Positions 42,178 to 50,572 of a DNA stretch of 54,623 bases are shown piece by piece. The notes under the pieces are model-generated. The model was not told the origin of the DNA. It worked only from the letters and a program-made list of their open reading frames with translations, and did no database searches. Each line of letters opens with the position of its first letter. Positions within the stretch are counted from its first letter, which is position 1. This stretch comes from Trinickia soli (GTDB lineage: Bacteria > Pseudomonadota > Gammaproteobacteria > Burkholderiales > Burkholderiaceae), in contig NZ_PNYB01000033.1 of the NCBI RefSeq assembly GCF_002879855.1, positions 1 through 54,623 on the forward strand. The letters are read 5' to 3'. Both the position numbers and the translations under genes were made by a program.

Positions 42178-44076
42178 ATGTACGACTTGTTGAAAACCAT
42201 CGACGACCCGGCGGATTTGCGCCGCCTCGACCGCCGTCAATTGAAGCCGCTGGCCGACGAGCTGCGTGCGTTCGTGCTTGACAGCGTGTCGCAAACGGGC
42301 GGCCATCTGTCGTCGAACCTCGGCACCGTCGAGCTGACGATCGCCCTGCATTACGTCTTCGATACGCCGCACGACCGGATTGTGTGGGACGTCGGCCATC
42401 AAACGTATCCTCATAAGATTCTGACGGGGCGCCGCGATCGCATGCCGACGTTGCGTCAGCGCGGCGGGATTTCCGGCTTCCCGCGTCGCACCGAATCGCA
42501 GTACGACACGTTCGGAACGGCCCATTCGAGCACGTCTATTTCTGCGGCGCTCGGCATGGCGATCGCGAGCAAGCTCGAAGGCATCGATCGTTTCTCGATC
42601 GCTGTGATCGGCGACGGCGCGATGACGGCCGGCATGGCGTTCGAAGCCATGAACAACGCCGGCGTGTGCGACGATTTGCCGTTGCTCGTGATCCTCAACG
42701 ATAACGACATGTCGATCTCGCCGCCCGTCGGCGCGCTCAACCGCCATTTGGCCCGGTTGATGTCGGGGCGCTTCTATGCGGCTGCTCGCGCGGGTGTAGA
42801 GCGCGTGCTGCGCGTCGCGCCGCCGGTGCTCGAACTCGCTCGCAAGCTCGAAGAGCATGCGAAGGGCATGGTGGTGCCGGCCACGTTGTTCGAGGAATTC
42901 GGTTTCAACTACATCGGCCCGATCGACGGCCATGATCTCGACTCGTTGATCCCGACGCTGCAAAACATCCGCGAGCTGCGCGGCCCGCAGTTCCTGCACG
43001 TCGTGACGAAGAAGGGGCAGGGTTACAAGCTGGCCGAGGCTGATCCCGTGCTGTACCACGGCCCTGGCAAGTTCAACCCGGCCGAAGGCATCAAGCCGCC
43101 CACCTCGCCGTCGAAGAAAACCTACACGCAGGTATTCGGCGAATGGCTGTGCGACGCGGCCGAACTCGATTCGCGCGTCGTCGGTATCACGCCCGCCATG
43201 CGCGAAGGCTCGGGCATGGTCGAATTCGAGAAGCGGTTCCCCGATCGCTATTACGACGTCGGTATCGCCGAACAGCATGCCGTGACGTTCGCGGGCGGCA
43301 TTGCAACGGAAGGCCTGAAGCCCGTCGTCGCAATCTATTCGACATTCCTGCAGCGCGCTTACGATCAGTTGATCCATGACGTCGCCCTGCAGAACCTGCC
43401 TGTCGTTTTTGCGATCGACCGAGCGGGGCTTGTCGGCGCCGATGGTGCGACGCACGCCGGCGCGTACGACCTCGCGTTCCTGCGCTGCATTCCGAATATG
43501 ACGGTGATGGCGCCTGCGGACGAAAACGAATGTCGCCAAATGTTGTACACGGCGTTGCAGCAGCCGAACCCGACGGCGGTTCGGTATCCGCGCGGCGCGG
43601 GCACCGGCGTGGCGACTGTCAAGCAGATGACGGCGCTGCCGGTCGGTCGAGGCGAGATTCGCCGCCAATCGACGGCGCCCAAGGGCAGCCGGATCGCCAT
43701 TCTGGCGTTCGGCACGATGGTCGCGCCGTCGTTGGCCGCTGCCGAGGCGCTCGACGCCACGGTCGCCAACATGCGCTTCGTCAAGCCGATCGACGCCGAG
43801 CTGATTCGCGAACTCGCGCAAACGCACGACGCGATCGTGACGGTCGAAGAAGGATGCATCATGGGCGGCGCGGGCTCTGCGTGCGTTGAATCCCTGCTTG
43901 CCAATGGGGTTGTTCGCCCCGTACTACAATTGGGCCTCCCCGACAGCTTCATCGATCACGGCGATCCGGCCAAGCTGCTCGCGGAGTGCGGCCTCGACGG
44001 CGCGGGCATCGAACGTTCGATTCGCGCGCGCTTTTTCGAGCCGGCGGCGAAGCTGGCGGCGCAACGCGTAGCCTGA
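42178..44076 (+). CDS. dxs: 1-deoxy-D-xylulose-5-phosphate synthase
   Basis: First enzyme of the MEP isoprenoid pathway: condenses pyruvate with glyceraldehyde 3-phosphate using thiamine diphosphate. The 632 residues show the family start [36 protein letters not shown], the thiamine-binding [17 protein letters not shown] and the transketolase-type central and C-terminal domains ([18 protein letters not shown]). A TAGAAT -10-like hexamer lies 9 bases before the ATG, so a near-leaderless transcript is possible in addition to read-through from ispA. Confidence 0.97.
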   Translation: MYDLLKTIDDPADLRRLDRRQLKPLADELRAFVLDSVSQTGGHLSSNLGTVELTIALHYVFDTPHDRIVWDVGHQTYPHKILTGRRDRMPTLRQRGGISGFPRRTESQYDTFGTAHSSTSISAALGMAIASKLEGIDRFSIAVIGDGAMTAGMAFEAMNNAGVCDDLPLLVILNDNDMSISPPVGALNRHLARLMSGRFYAAARAGVERVLRVAPPVLELARKLEEHAKGMVVPATLFEEFGFNYIGPIDGHDLDSLIPTLQNIRELRGPQFLHVVTKKGQGYKLAEADPVLYHGPGKFNPAEGIKPPTSPSKKTYTQVFGEWLCDAAELDSRVVGITPAMREGSGMVEFEKRFPDRYYDVGIAEQHAVTFAGGIATEGLKPVVAIYSTFLQRAYDQLIHDVALQNLPVVFAIDRAGLVGADGATHAGAYDLAFLRCIPNMTVMAPADENECRQMLYTALQQPNPTAVRYPRGAGTGVATVKQMTALPVGRGEIRRQSTAPKGSRIAILAFGTMVAPSLAAAEALDATVANMRFVKPIDAELIRELAQTHDAIVTVEEGCIMGGAGSACVESLLANGVVRPVLQLGLPDSFIDHGDPAKLLAECGLDGAGIERSIRARFFEPAAKLAAQRVA

Positions 44077-44109
44077 CGCTGCACCGGTCGCATGTGCGGC
44101 CCACAGCAG

Positions 44110-44143
44110 CAGCGTTTCTCGGAGATCAGCGTTTCTTGGAGAT
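44110..44143. repeat. Two-copy tandem 17-bp repeat
   Basis: CAGCGTTTCTCGGAGAT (44110-44126) is followed directly by CAGCGTTTCTTGGAGAT (44127-44143), one C-to-T difference. It lies between the dxs stop and its terminator hairpin. It may be a simple slipped duplication. Confidence 0.7.
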
Positions 44144-44148
44144 GCATG

Positions 44149-44175
44149 CATGGGCCCTTCGGGCCCATGTTTCGT
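44149..44175 (+). terminator. dxs terminator
   Basis: CATGGGCCC-TTC-GGGCCCATG is a perfect 9-bp stem with a 3-base loop, followed by TTTCGTT. It lies 72 bases after the dxs stop and separates dxs from folE2. Confidence 0.75.
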
Positions 44176-44243
44176 TATTGGCGTGACTTACGCCGGCCCG
44201 TCCGCGCCGGTTTCTTAGCTGCGCCCATTAGGACAAAACAACG

Positions 44244-45062
44244 ATGAACCAGATGAATCCCGCCTTCGTGATGCCCGACGTTCAAAGTACGGTCGACACG
44301 CGGCAGATTCCGATTCAGCGCGTCGGCGTGAAGGGCGTGCGCCATCCCTTGATGGTGCGCACACCGAGCGGCGACGCCCAGCCGACGGTCGGAACATGGA
44401 ACCTCGACGTGCATTTGCCGGCGCATCAGAAGGGCACGCACATGTCGCGTTTCGTTGCATTGCTCGAAGGCAACAAGGCGCCGCTGGAGGCCGCCACATT
44501 TCGTGCGTTGCTGGCCGAGATGCTCGAAAAGCTCGAAGCGACGAGCGGCCGCATCGAGGTGACGTTCCCCTACTTCGTATCGAAGACGGCGCCTGTTTCG
44601 GGGGTGTCGAGCCTGCTCGATTACGAAGTGACGTTGGCGGGGCAGGCGCGCGACGGCGATGTGCGCACCTTCTTGCGCGTGCTTGTGCCGGTAACGAGCC
44701 TGTGCCCGTGCTCGAAGGAAATCTCTCAGTACGGCGCTCACAATCAGCGTTCGCACGTGACGATCGAAGTCGAGTTGCTGGCCGATCTGCCTGTCGAAGA
44801 GTTGATTCGGATGGCCGAGGAAGAGGCTTCGTGCGAACTGTGGGGATTGCTGAAGCGCCCCGACGAGAAGTTCGTGACCGAGCGTGCTTATGAGAATCCG
44901 AAATTCGTCGAAGATCTCGTGCGTGATGTGGCGCAGCGGCTCAATCGCGACGAGCGCATCGTGTCGTACGTGCTCGAGGCCGAAAACTTCGAATCGATCC
45001 ATAACCACAGCGCTTACGCGGTGATCGAGCACGACAAGCGCGGTGCAATGGCTGCGGTCTGA
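44244..45062 (+). CDS. folE2: GTP cyclohydrolase FolE2 (type IB)
   Basis: First enzyme of tetrahydrofolate synthesis, converting GTP to dihydroneopterin triphosphate. The 272 residues have the FolE2 pattern, not FolE1: [23 protein letters not shown] with the metal-ligand Cys pair (C154, C156) and [19 protein letters not shown]. Type IB enzymes can use metals other than zinc. AGGACA precedes the ATG. No zinc-responsive Zur box was recognised upstream. It is monocistronic between the dxs terminator and the convergent tsaD. Confidence 0.95.
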   Translation: MNQMNPAFVMPDVQSTVDTRQIPIQRVGVKGVRHPLMVRTPSGDAQPTVGTWNLDVHLPAHQKGTHMSRFVALLEGNKAPLEAATFRALLAEMLEKLEATSGRIEVTFPYFVSKTAPVSGVSSLLDYEVTLAGQARDGDVRTFLRVLVPVTSLCPCSKEISQYGAHNQRSHVTIEVELLADLPVEELIRMAEEEASCELWGLLKRPDEKFVTERAYENPKFVEDLVRDVAQRLNRDERIVSYVLEAENFESIHNHSAYAVIEHDKRGAMAAV

Positions 45063-45069
45063 CTTGCGT

Positions 45070-45087
45070 GGCCCGCGCGAGCGGGCC
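45070..45087. terminator. Possible folE2/tsaD convergent hairpin
   Basis: GGCCCGC-GCGA-GCGGGCC is a 7-bp stem with a GCGA tetraloop 8 bases after the folE2 stop. The nearest T-run (TTCCCTTTTT) is about 18 bases downstream, so it is not a standard intrinsic terminator. A second small hairpin, GCAGCC-CGCA-GGCTGC, lies at 45115-45130 against the tsaD stop. Confidence 0.4.
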
Positions 45088-45129
45088 CATCAGCGAGGTA
45101 TTCCCTTTTTGCTCGCAGCCCGCAGGCTG

Positions 45130-46155
45130 CTACCGCGCGAGCGAGGTCAAATCCCAGCGCGGCTTGACGGTGAACGCGTAGTCCTTGCTCGCCTGATGCG
45201 GCCAGCGTTGCAGTCGTAGCGCGCCGGCCAGCGCGATCATTGCGCCGTTATCGGTGCATAGCGAGAGGTCCGGGTAATGGACTTCGAAGCCGCGCTTCGC
45301 GGCGGCTGCCGACAGCGCCTCGCGAAGTTGGCGATTTGCTCCCACGCCCCCCGCCACGACGAGCCGCTTGAGCCGCGTCTTTTTCAGTGCGGCCAGCGAT
45401 TTGCCAACCAATACTTCGACGGCTGCATCGACGAAGCCACGGGCGAGATCAGCTTTGGACTGTTCGCAGACGTTCGCGCCGAATTGCTTGGTTTGAGTCA
45501 GCACGGCTGTTTTCAAACCGCTGAAGCTGAAATCCAGATTGCCCGAATGCAGCATCGGCCGCGGCAGCGTGACGGCGCCCGGCGTGCCGTAATCGGCCAG
45601 CCGCGACACTTCCGGGCCGCCTGGATAGCCGAGCCCGAGCAGCTTCGCGGTTTTGTCGAAGGCTTCCCCGGCCGCGTCGTCGAGGGTTTCGCCGAGCGTC
45701 TCGTAGACGCCGACATCGGTCACGCGCATGAGCTGGGTGTGGCCGCCCGAGACGAGCAGTGCGACGAACGGGAAGGGCGGCGGCGCATCGACGAGCAACG
45801 GCGACAACAAGTGGCCTTCGAGATGATGGATGCCGATGGTCGGTTTGTCCCACGCCATCGCCAGCGCGTTCGCGATGCTCGCCCCGACGAGCAGCGCACC
45901 CGCAAGGCCGGGGCCCTGCGTGAACGCGATGGCGTCGATGTCGGCCGGTGCGGCGCCCGAGCGAGCCAGCACATCCTCGAGCAGCGGCAGAGCACGGCGG
46001 ATGTGGTCGCGCGAAGCGAGTTCGGGCACGACGCCGCCGTATTCGCGATGCATGGCGATCTGCGAATGCAGGGCGTGGGCGAGCAAGCCGCGCTCGGTGT
46101 CGTAGAGCGCGAGCCCCGTTTCGTCGCACGAGCTTTCGATACCGAGAACGAGCAT
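45130..46155 (-). CDS. tsaD: tRNA threonylcarbamoyladenosine synthase subunit TsaD
   Basis: Transfers the threonylcarbamoyl group to A37 of tRNAs reading ANN codons, with TsaB and TsaE. The 341 residues start [14 protein letters not shown], and the metal-binding pair H111-x3-H115 (HHLEGH) is exactly placed as in E. coli. The ASKH-type fold motifs and the SGGHTQLM loop are intact. The start at 46155 is the family start; a longer in-frame reading lacks a ribosome binding site. It is divergent from the baiN-like gene with 110 bp between starts. Confidence 0.97.
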   Translation of the reverse strand: MLVLGIESSCDETGLALYDTERGLLAHALHSQIAMHREYGGVVPELASRDHIRRALPLLEDVLARSGAAPADIDAIAFTQGPGLAGALLVGASIANALAMAWDKPTIGIHHLEGHLLSPLLVDAPPPFPFVALLVSGGHTQLMRVTDVGVYETLGETLDDAAGEAFDKTAKLLGLGYPGGPEVSRLADYGTPGAVTLPRPMLHSGNLDFSFSGLKTAVLTQTKQFGANVCEQSKADLARGFVDAAVEVLVGKSLAALKKTRLKRLVVAGGVGANRQLREALSAAAAKRGFEVHYPDLSLCTDNGAMIALAGALRLQRWPHQASKDYAFTVKPRWDLTSLAR

Positions 46156-46265
46156 GGTGAGGTGGGCGAGGGAGCGGCGGGCAGCGCTGCCCAAAGAAGG
46201 CGTGGAAAGCACGAAAGTATACCAGCGCGCAGCCTGCGGCCGCTCGCGCAGGTAGAATGCGCGCC

Positions 46266-47486
46266 ATGGAATCGTTCGATATCGCCGTGATCGGCGCAGG
46301 CGCTGCCGGGATGATGTGCGCAGCGGTAGCGGGACAGCGCGGCGCGCGCGTGGTGCTGATCGATCACTCGCCGCGTCTCGCGGAGAAAATCCGCATCTCC
46401 GGCGGTGGGCGCTGCAACTTCACGAACCTGCAAGCCGGCCCCGTCAATTTCCTTTCGGCCAACCCGCATTTTTGCCGTTCGGCGCTTGCGCGTTATACCC
46501 CGCGCGATTTTCTGGCGCTGTTGAAGTCGCATCGCATCAGTTGGCACGAGAAGCATCGGGGTCAGCTGTTTTGCGACCATTCGAGCGAATCCATCATCGA
46601 CATGCTCAAGGCCGAGTGCGAAACGGGCCGCGTGGCGTGGCGGCGTCCCGTGACGGTGCAGGCCGTGCGTCGCAGCGAGGCCGGCGTTTTCGCATTGGAA
46701 ACAAGCGGCGGCGAACTGGCGGCGCGCGCTTTGATCATTGCAACAGGCGGTCTTTCCATTCCGAAAATCGGCGCGACCGACTTCGCTTATCGGCTGGGTA
46801 AACAATTCGGCCACAAACTCGTCGACACCCGGCCTGCCCTCGTGCCGCTGACGTTCACGTCCGAAGAGTGGGCGCCGTTTTCGGCGCTGGCCGGCGTATC
46901 GCTGGAAGTCGAGGTCTCGGCTGGCGCGAAGCGCGCCCAGGGTTCGTTCGTCGAAGACTTGCTGTTCACTCACCGAGGGCTATCGGGGCCCGGCGTGCTG
47001 CAGATCTCGAGCTACTGGCAAAGCGGTGAGCCGATCGTCATCGATTTGCTGCCCGGACGCGATGCGGCGGTTGAACTGCTCGAAGCGAAAGCGGACGGGA
47101 ACAAACGCCAGATCGGCAATTTGCTCGGGCAGTGGCTGCCGGCGCGCTTGGCGCACGCCTGGCTCGACACACACGACGTTTCCGCCGAGGCTCGCTTGAC
47201 CGATTTGTCTGATAAATCACTGCGTCGGCTCGGCGAGGCATTTTCCCGCTGGGTTCTGACGCCGTCCGGCACCGAGGGCTATCGTAAGGCCGAAGTGACG
47301 AAGGGCGGCGTCGATACGCGGGAATTGTCATCGACGACGATGATGAGTGCGCGTGTCCCGGGGCTGTATTTCATTGGCGAGGCCGTCGACGTGACGGGCT
47401 GGCTCGGAGGCTATAACTTCCAATGGGCGTGGGCATCCGGCGTGGCCGCAGGCGAGGCTGCGGTCGAATATACACGCAACACTTGA
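46266..47486 (+). CDS. HI0933/BaiN-family FAD flavoprotein (YhiN-like)
   Basis: NAD(P)/FAD-dependent oxidoreductase of 406 residues. The FAD-binding fold [21 protein letters not shown] lies at the N-terminus, followed by the family hallmark [14 protein letters not shown] and the C-terminal [25 protein letters not shown]. The exact reaction is unknown for most members. ATG 46266 is chosen because an upstream in-frame ATG at 46257 overlaps a TAGAAT -10-like hexamer (46253-46258); a very short leader is then implied. It is followed by rpsU on the same strand. Confidence 0.9.
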   Translation: MESFDIAVIGAGAAGMMCAAVAGQRGARVVLIDHSPRLAEKIRISGGGRCNFTNLQAGPVNFLSANPHFCRSALARYTPRDFLALLKSHRISWHEKHRGQLFCDHSSESIIDMLKAECETGRVAWRRPVTVQAVRRSEAGVFALETSGGELAARALIIATGGLSIPKIGATDFAYRLGKQFGHKLVDTRPALVPLTFTSEEWAPFSALAGVSLEVEVSAGAKRAQGSFVEDLLFTHRGLSGPGVLQISSYWQSGEPIVIDLLPGRDAAVELLEAKADGNKRQIGNLLGQWLPARLAHAWLDTHDVSAEARLTDLSDKSLRRLGEAFSRWVLTPSGTEGYRKAEVTKGGVDTRELSSTTMMSARVPGLYFIGEAVDVTGWLGGYNFQWAWASGVAAGEAAVEYTRNT

Positions 47487-47514
47487 CAAGTTTCGTGTAT
47501 ATGTGCAGAACGTC

Positions 47515-47523
47515 TGCTATACT
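47515..47523 (+). promoter_or_regulatory. rpsU promoter (extended -10)
   Basis: TGCTATACT is an extended -10 element (TG-N-TATACT) 33 bases before the rpsU ATG. A TTGACA at 47483-47488 lies too far upstream (29-base spacer) to be its -35, but could serve another start. The position inside the gap after the flavoprotein gene fits the start of the macromolecular synthesis operon. Confidence 0.6.
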
Positions 47524-47556
47524 CCCCGACCTTTGGAAGATTTCCGTTTTGGAAAC

Positions 47557-47769
47557 ATGACGATCATCCGCGTAAAAGAAAACGAGCCCTTTGAAGTCGC
47601 GATGCGCCGCTTCAAGCGCACGATCGAGAAGACCGGTCTCCTGACCGAACTTCGCGCGCGTGAATTCTACGAGAAGCCCACGGCTGAACGTAAGCGAAAG
47701 AAATCTGCCGCTGTGAAGCGCCATTTCAAGCGCCTGCGCAGCCAGATGTTGCCGAAGAAATTCTATTGA
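47557..47769 (+). CDS. rpsU: 30S ribosomal protein S21
   Basis: Small basic ribosomal protein of 70 residues that joins the 30S subunit near the anti-Shine-Dalgarno region. The sequence [19 protein letters not shown] and the C-terminal Lys/Arg-rich part ([17 protein letters not shown]) are typical. It is the first gene of the rpsU-yqeY-dnaG-rpoD cluster that links translation, replication and transcription start. A terminator at 47938-47970 separates it from yqeY, so the downstream genes are at least partly independent. TTGGAAAC precedes the ATG. Confidence 0.97.
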   Translation: MTIIRVKENEPFEVAMRRFKRTIEKTGLLTELRAREFYEKPTAERKRKKSAAVKRHFKRLRSQMLPKKFY

Positions 47770-47937
47770 TTCCCACATACCGGCTTCGGCCGCTCGGTCG
47801 CGCTTCGCGCGTGCGGCGCCGCCGGTGTTTGATTTAGCGCGGCATCGGCGCTCTCGCTATCCCGATCGACGTTTCGTGTCCGATCCGGATGCAAGGTCTG
47901 GCCCCGATCCCGCTTGTGAATGCGCGGAGCGCGCAAG

Positions 47938-47970
47938 ACCCGCTTGAGGAAGCGTCCCAAGCGGGTTTTT
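47938..47970 (+). terminator. Terminator after rpsU
   Basis: ACCCGCTTG (47938-47946) pairs with CAAGCGGGT (47958-47966) around an 11-base loop and is followed by TTTT. It lies 169 bases after the rpsU stop. It would limit rpsU transcripts, allowing S21 to be made in excess over DnaG and RpoD, as in the E. coli operon. Confidence 0.8.
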
Positions 47971-48029
47971 GTGCTCAGCGTTCACTGTTTCTGGTTCGTA
48001 TTCCTCTTGGTTCTTCAGTCGGGTGAAAG

Positions 48030-48476
48030 ATGAGTCTCAAAGATCGTATCAACGAGGACATGAAAACCGCGATGCGCGCGCGCGAAGCGGGGCGCCTCGC
48101 CACGATTCGTTTGCTGCTGGCGGCGATCAAACAGCGCGAGGTCGATGAGCGCACGACGCTCGACGACGCTGCGGTCACGGCCGTCATCGACAAAATGATC
48201 AAGCAGCGCAAGGATTCGATCAGCCAATTCGAAGCGGCCGGTCGGACGGATCTGGTCGAGCAGGAGCGCGCCGAGCTGGCCGTGCTGGCGGCCTACATGC
48301 CGGCGCAACTGTCCGAAGCCGAGATTGCCGAACAGGTTCAAGCCGCGGTTGCCGAGACGGGCGCGACCGGCCCGCAGGATATGGGCAAGGTCATGGGCGT
48401 GCTCAAGGGCAAGCTTGCCGGACGCGCGGACATGACGGCGGTTTCGGGCCTCGTCAAGGCCGCACTGTCGAAGTAA
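48030..48476 (+). CDS. yqeY: GatB/YqeY domain protein
   Basis: Protein of 148 residues entirely covered by the YqeY fold: MSLKDRINEDMKTAMRAREAGRLATIRLLLAAIKQREVDER at the N-terminus and DMGKVMGVLKGKLAGRADMTAVSGLVK at the C-terminus, which resembles the tail domain of amidotransferase subunit GatB. A tRNA-binding role is suggested for the family but not proved. It sits between rpsU and dnaG as in many proteobacteria. Confidence 0.93.
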   Translation: MSLKDRINEDMKTAMRAREAGRLATIRLLLAAIKQREVDERTTLDDAAVTAVIDKMIKQRKDSISQFEAAGRTDLVEQERAELAVLAAYMPAQLSEAEIAEQVQAAVAETGATGPQDMGKVMGVLKGKLAGRADMTAVSGLVKAALSK

Positions 48477-48587
48477 ACCGGTGCGAGAAACGGAAAAGCC
48501 GCGCTGCCGGGTACGGCGCCGCCGAGCAATCGGTGGCGCTGCGCCCTGGTGGTTGGCGTTCCCTCGTTTCGCTCCCCGTCATCGCAA

Positions 48588-50477
48588 GTGATTCCGCACG
48601 CTTTTCTTCAGGATCTGCTGGACCGCGTCGACATCGTCGACGTGGTGGGCAAGTACGTCCAGTTGAAGAAGGGCGGTGCGAACTTCATGGGGCTGTGTCC
48701 GTTCCATAACGAGAAAAGTCCCTCGTTTACGGTCAGTCCGACCAAGCAGTTCTATCACTGTTTCGGTTGTGGGGCGCATGGCACGGCAATCGGCTTCCTG
48801 ATGGAGCACGCCGGGCTTTCGTTTCCCGAAGCCGTTGGCGAACTCGCGCAAGGCGTTGGCCTGACTGTGCCGCAAGAGCCGTCGCCGGCTCGAGGCGGCT
48901 ACGGCGGTCACGGTGGGCAAGGCGGCGGCTCCGAGCGATTCGCCCCGGTCGACGGCAAGGCCGTTGCGGCGCTGTCCGAACTCATGCAAACGGCGTGCGA
49001 CTACTACCGCAAGGCTTTGCGCGCTGCGCCGCAAGCGATCCAATACCTGAAAAAACGCGGGCTGACCGGCGAAGTCGCCGCGCGCTTCGGGCTTGGGTTC
49101 GCGCCGGACGGCTGGCAAAACCTCGAAGCGGCATTCGCCGATTACCGTAGCGACGCACTGGTGGAGGCGGGCCTCGTCATCGTCAGCGAGAAGCTCGATG
49201 TCCAAGGCCAACCGCGGCGCTATGACCGGTTCCGCGAGCGGATCATGTTTCCGATCCGGAACGTCAAAGGCCTCGTGATCGGGTTTGGCGGCCGCGTGCT
49301 GGACGGCGGCGAGCCCAAGTATTTGAATTCGCCGGAAACGCCGCTATTTAGCAAGGGTAGCGAGCTGTACGGGTTGTTCGAGGCGCGCCTCGCCATCAGA
49401 GAGGCGCACTTCGTTCTCGTGGTCGAAGGCTATATGGATGTCGTCGCGCTGGCTCAGCTCGGTTTTCCGAATGCCGTTGCGACCCTTGGGACGGCCTGTA
49501 CGCCGATTCACGTCCAGAAGCTGCTGCGGCAGACCGATACCGTCATTTTCAGTTTCGACGGCGATGCAGCGGGGCGACGCGCGGCGCGTCGGGCGCTCGA
49601 CGCCTGCCTGCCTCACGCAGCGGACAATCGGACGATTCGTTTTCTGTTTCTGCCGCCGGAGCACGATCCGGACAGTTTCATCCGTGAATTCGGCAAGGAG
49701 GCCTTTTCCGAGCAGATCGAGCATGCGTTGCCGCTGTCGCAGTTCATGTTGAACGAGGTGCTGATCGGCAAGGAGCTTGATACGCCTGAAGGGCGCGCGC
49801 GGGCACTGTTCGATGCGAAGCCGCTGTTGCAAGCGCTGCCGGCGAACGCGCTGCGCGCTCAGATCATGCACATGTTCGCCGATCGGCTCGGCGTGCCGTT
49901 CGAGGAAGTGGCGGCGCTGTGCGACGTCGACGCGCGCATCGTCGCGGCGGCACGGCCGGCGCCGGCGCGCAAGGACCGTCGGCGCGTCACGGGTATCGAA
50001 GAACGCGCACTGCGCAATCTGGTGATGTACCCGCGCATCGTGTCGGTCCTGGATGAAGCGAGCGAGGAGAGCCTGTTCAATCAGAGCCACCATGCTGAAT
50101 TGTTTGCGGAGGCGGTGACTCATGCGCGCGCACTCGGCGACGCGGCGCAGTTTCAGCACCTGTCTGACCTGCTCAGAAATGGGGCCAACGCGGCGACTTT
50201 CGAAGAAATCTTCCGCGAAATTCTGGTCTATGATGAAAACGTCCGTGATTTGCTGATGCACGATGTGGAAGACGCCGCCGCGGCCGAGCAACAGCAGGAG
50301 CGCGAGCGCATCGCTGCCGAGGAGTTCCTGGCGGCCATTCTGAAGATCCGTTACGACGCGTGTTCCGAGCGGCTGGAGCGCTTGTCGCGCCAGTCGAAGC
50401 TGACACCGGAGGAAATCGACCAATTCGCTGACCTGAACCGGCAAAGGGCCGAAATGAAGCGGCAGCTTGGGCTGTGA
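48588..50477 (+). CDS. dnaG: DNA primase
   Basis: Primase of 629 residues that makes RNA primers at replication forks. The N-terminal zinc-binding domain has ligands C37, H40, C58 and C61 (CPFHNEKSP...HCFGCG). The TOPRIM domain follows with VVEGYMDVVAL and FSFDGDAAGRRAA, and the C-terminal part contacts the helicase DnaB. A Gly-rich linker (about 104-122) separates the zinc and polymerase domains. The start is GTG at 48588, giving the standard IPHAFLQDLLDRVDIV; no clear ribosome binding site is seen. A promoter for rpoD lies just after its stop. Confidence 0.96.
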   Translation: MIPHAFLQDLLDRVDIVDVVGKYVQLKKGGANFMGLCPFHNEKSPSFTVSPTKQFYHCFGCGAHGTAIGFLMEHAGLSFPEAVGELAQGVGLTVPQEPSPARGGYGGHGGQGGGSERFAPVDGKAVAALSELMQTACDYYRKALRAAPQAIQYLKKRGLTGEVAARFGLGFAPDGWQNLEAAFADYRSDALVEAGLVIVSEKLDVQGQPRRYDRFRERIMFPIRNVKGLVIGFGGRVLDGGEPKYLNSPETPLFSKGSELYGLFEARLAIREAHFVLVVEGYMDVVALAQLGFPNAVATLGTACTPIHVQKLLRQTDTVIFSFDGDAAGRRAARRALDACLPHAADNRTIRFLFLPPEHDPDSFIREFGKEAFSEQIEHALPLSQFMLNEVLIGKELDTPEGRARALFDAKPLLQALPANALRAQIMHMFADRLGVPFEEVAALCDVDARIVAAARPAPARKDRRRVTGIEERALRNLVMYPRIVSVLDEASEESLFNQSHHAELFAEAVTHARALGDAAQFQHLSDLLRNGANAATFEEIFREILVYDENVRDLLMHDVEDAAAAEQQQERERIAAEEFLAAILKIRYDACSERLERLSRQSKLTPEEIDQFADLNRQRAEMKRQLGL

Positions 50478-50497
50478 GAGGGGGATTGTGCCGTGTG

Positions 50498-50506
50498 TGC
50501 TATAAT
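50498..50506 (+). promoter_or_regulatory. rpoD promoter (extended -10)
   Basis: TGCTATAAT is a perfect extended -10 element directly after the dnaG stop (50477) and 66 bases before the rpoD ATG. No matching -35 at 17 bases was found, as often with extended -10 promoters. It gives rpoD its own transcription start within the cluster. Confidence 0.7.
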
Positions 50507-50572
50507 AAAAGGTTTTCAGCGGTTTAGTTTGTCTTTTCGCAGCAAAGGCGCTGGGGCAGGGGCGACAGAGCG

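Noticed and set aside
41959-43827. 622-codon frame antisense to dxs and ispA
   Set aside because: Shadow frame; both sense genes are intact with catalytic motifs.
47483-47488. TTGACA as -35 of the rpsU promoter
   Set aside because: The spacer to TATACT is 29 bases; the extended -10 alone explains the promoter better.
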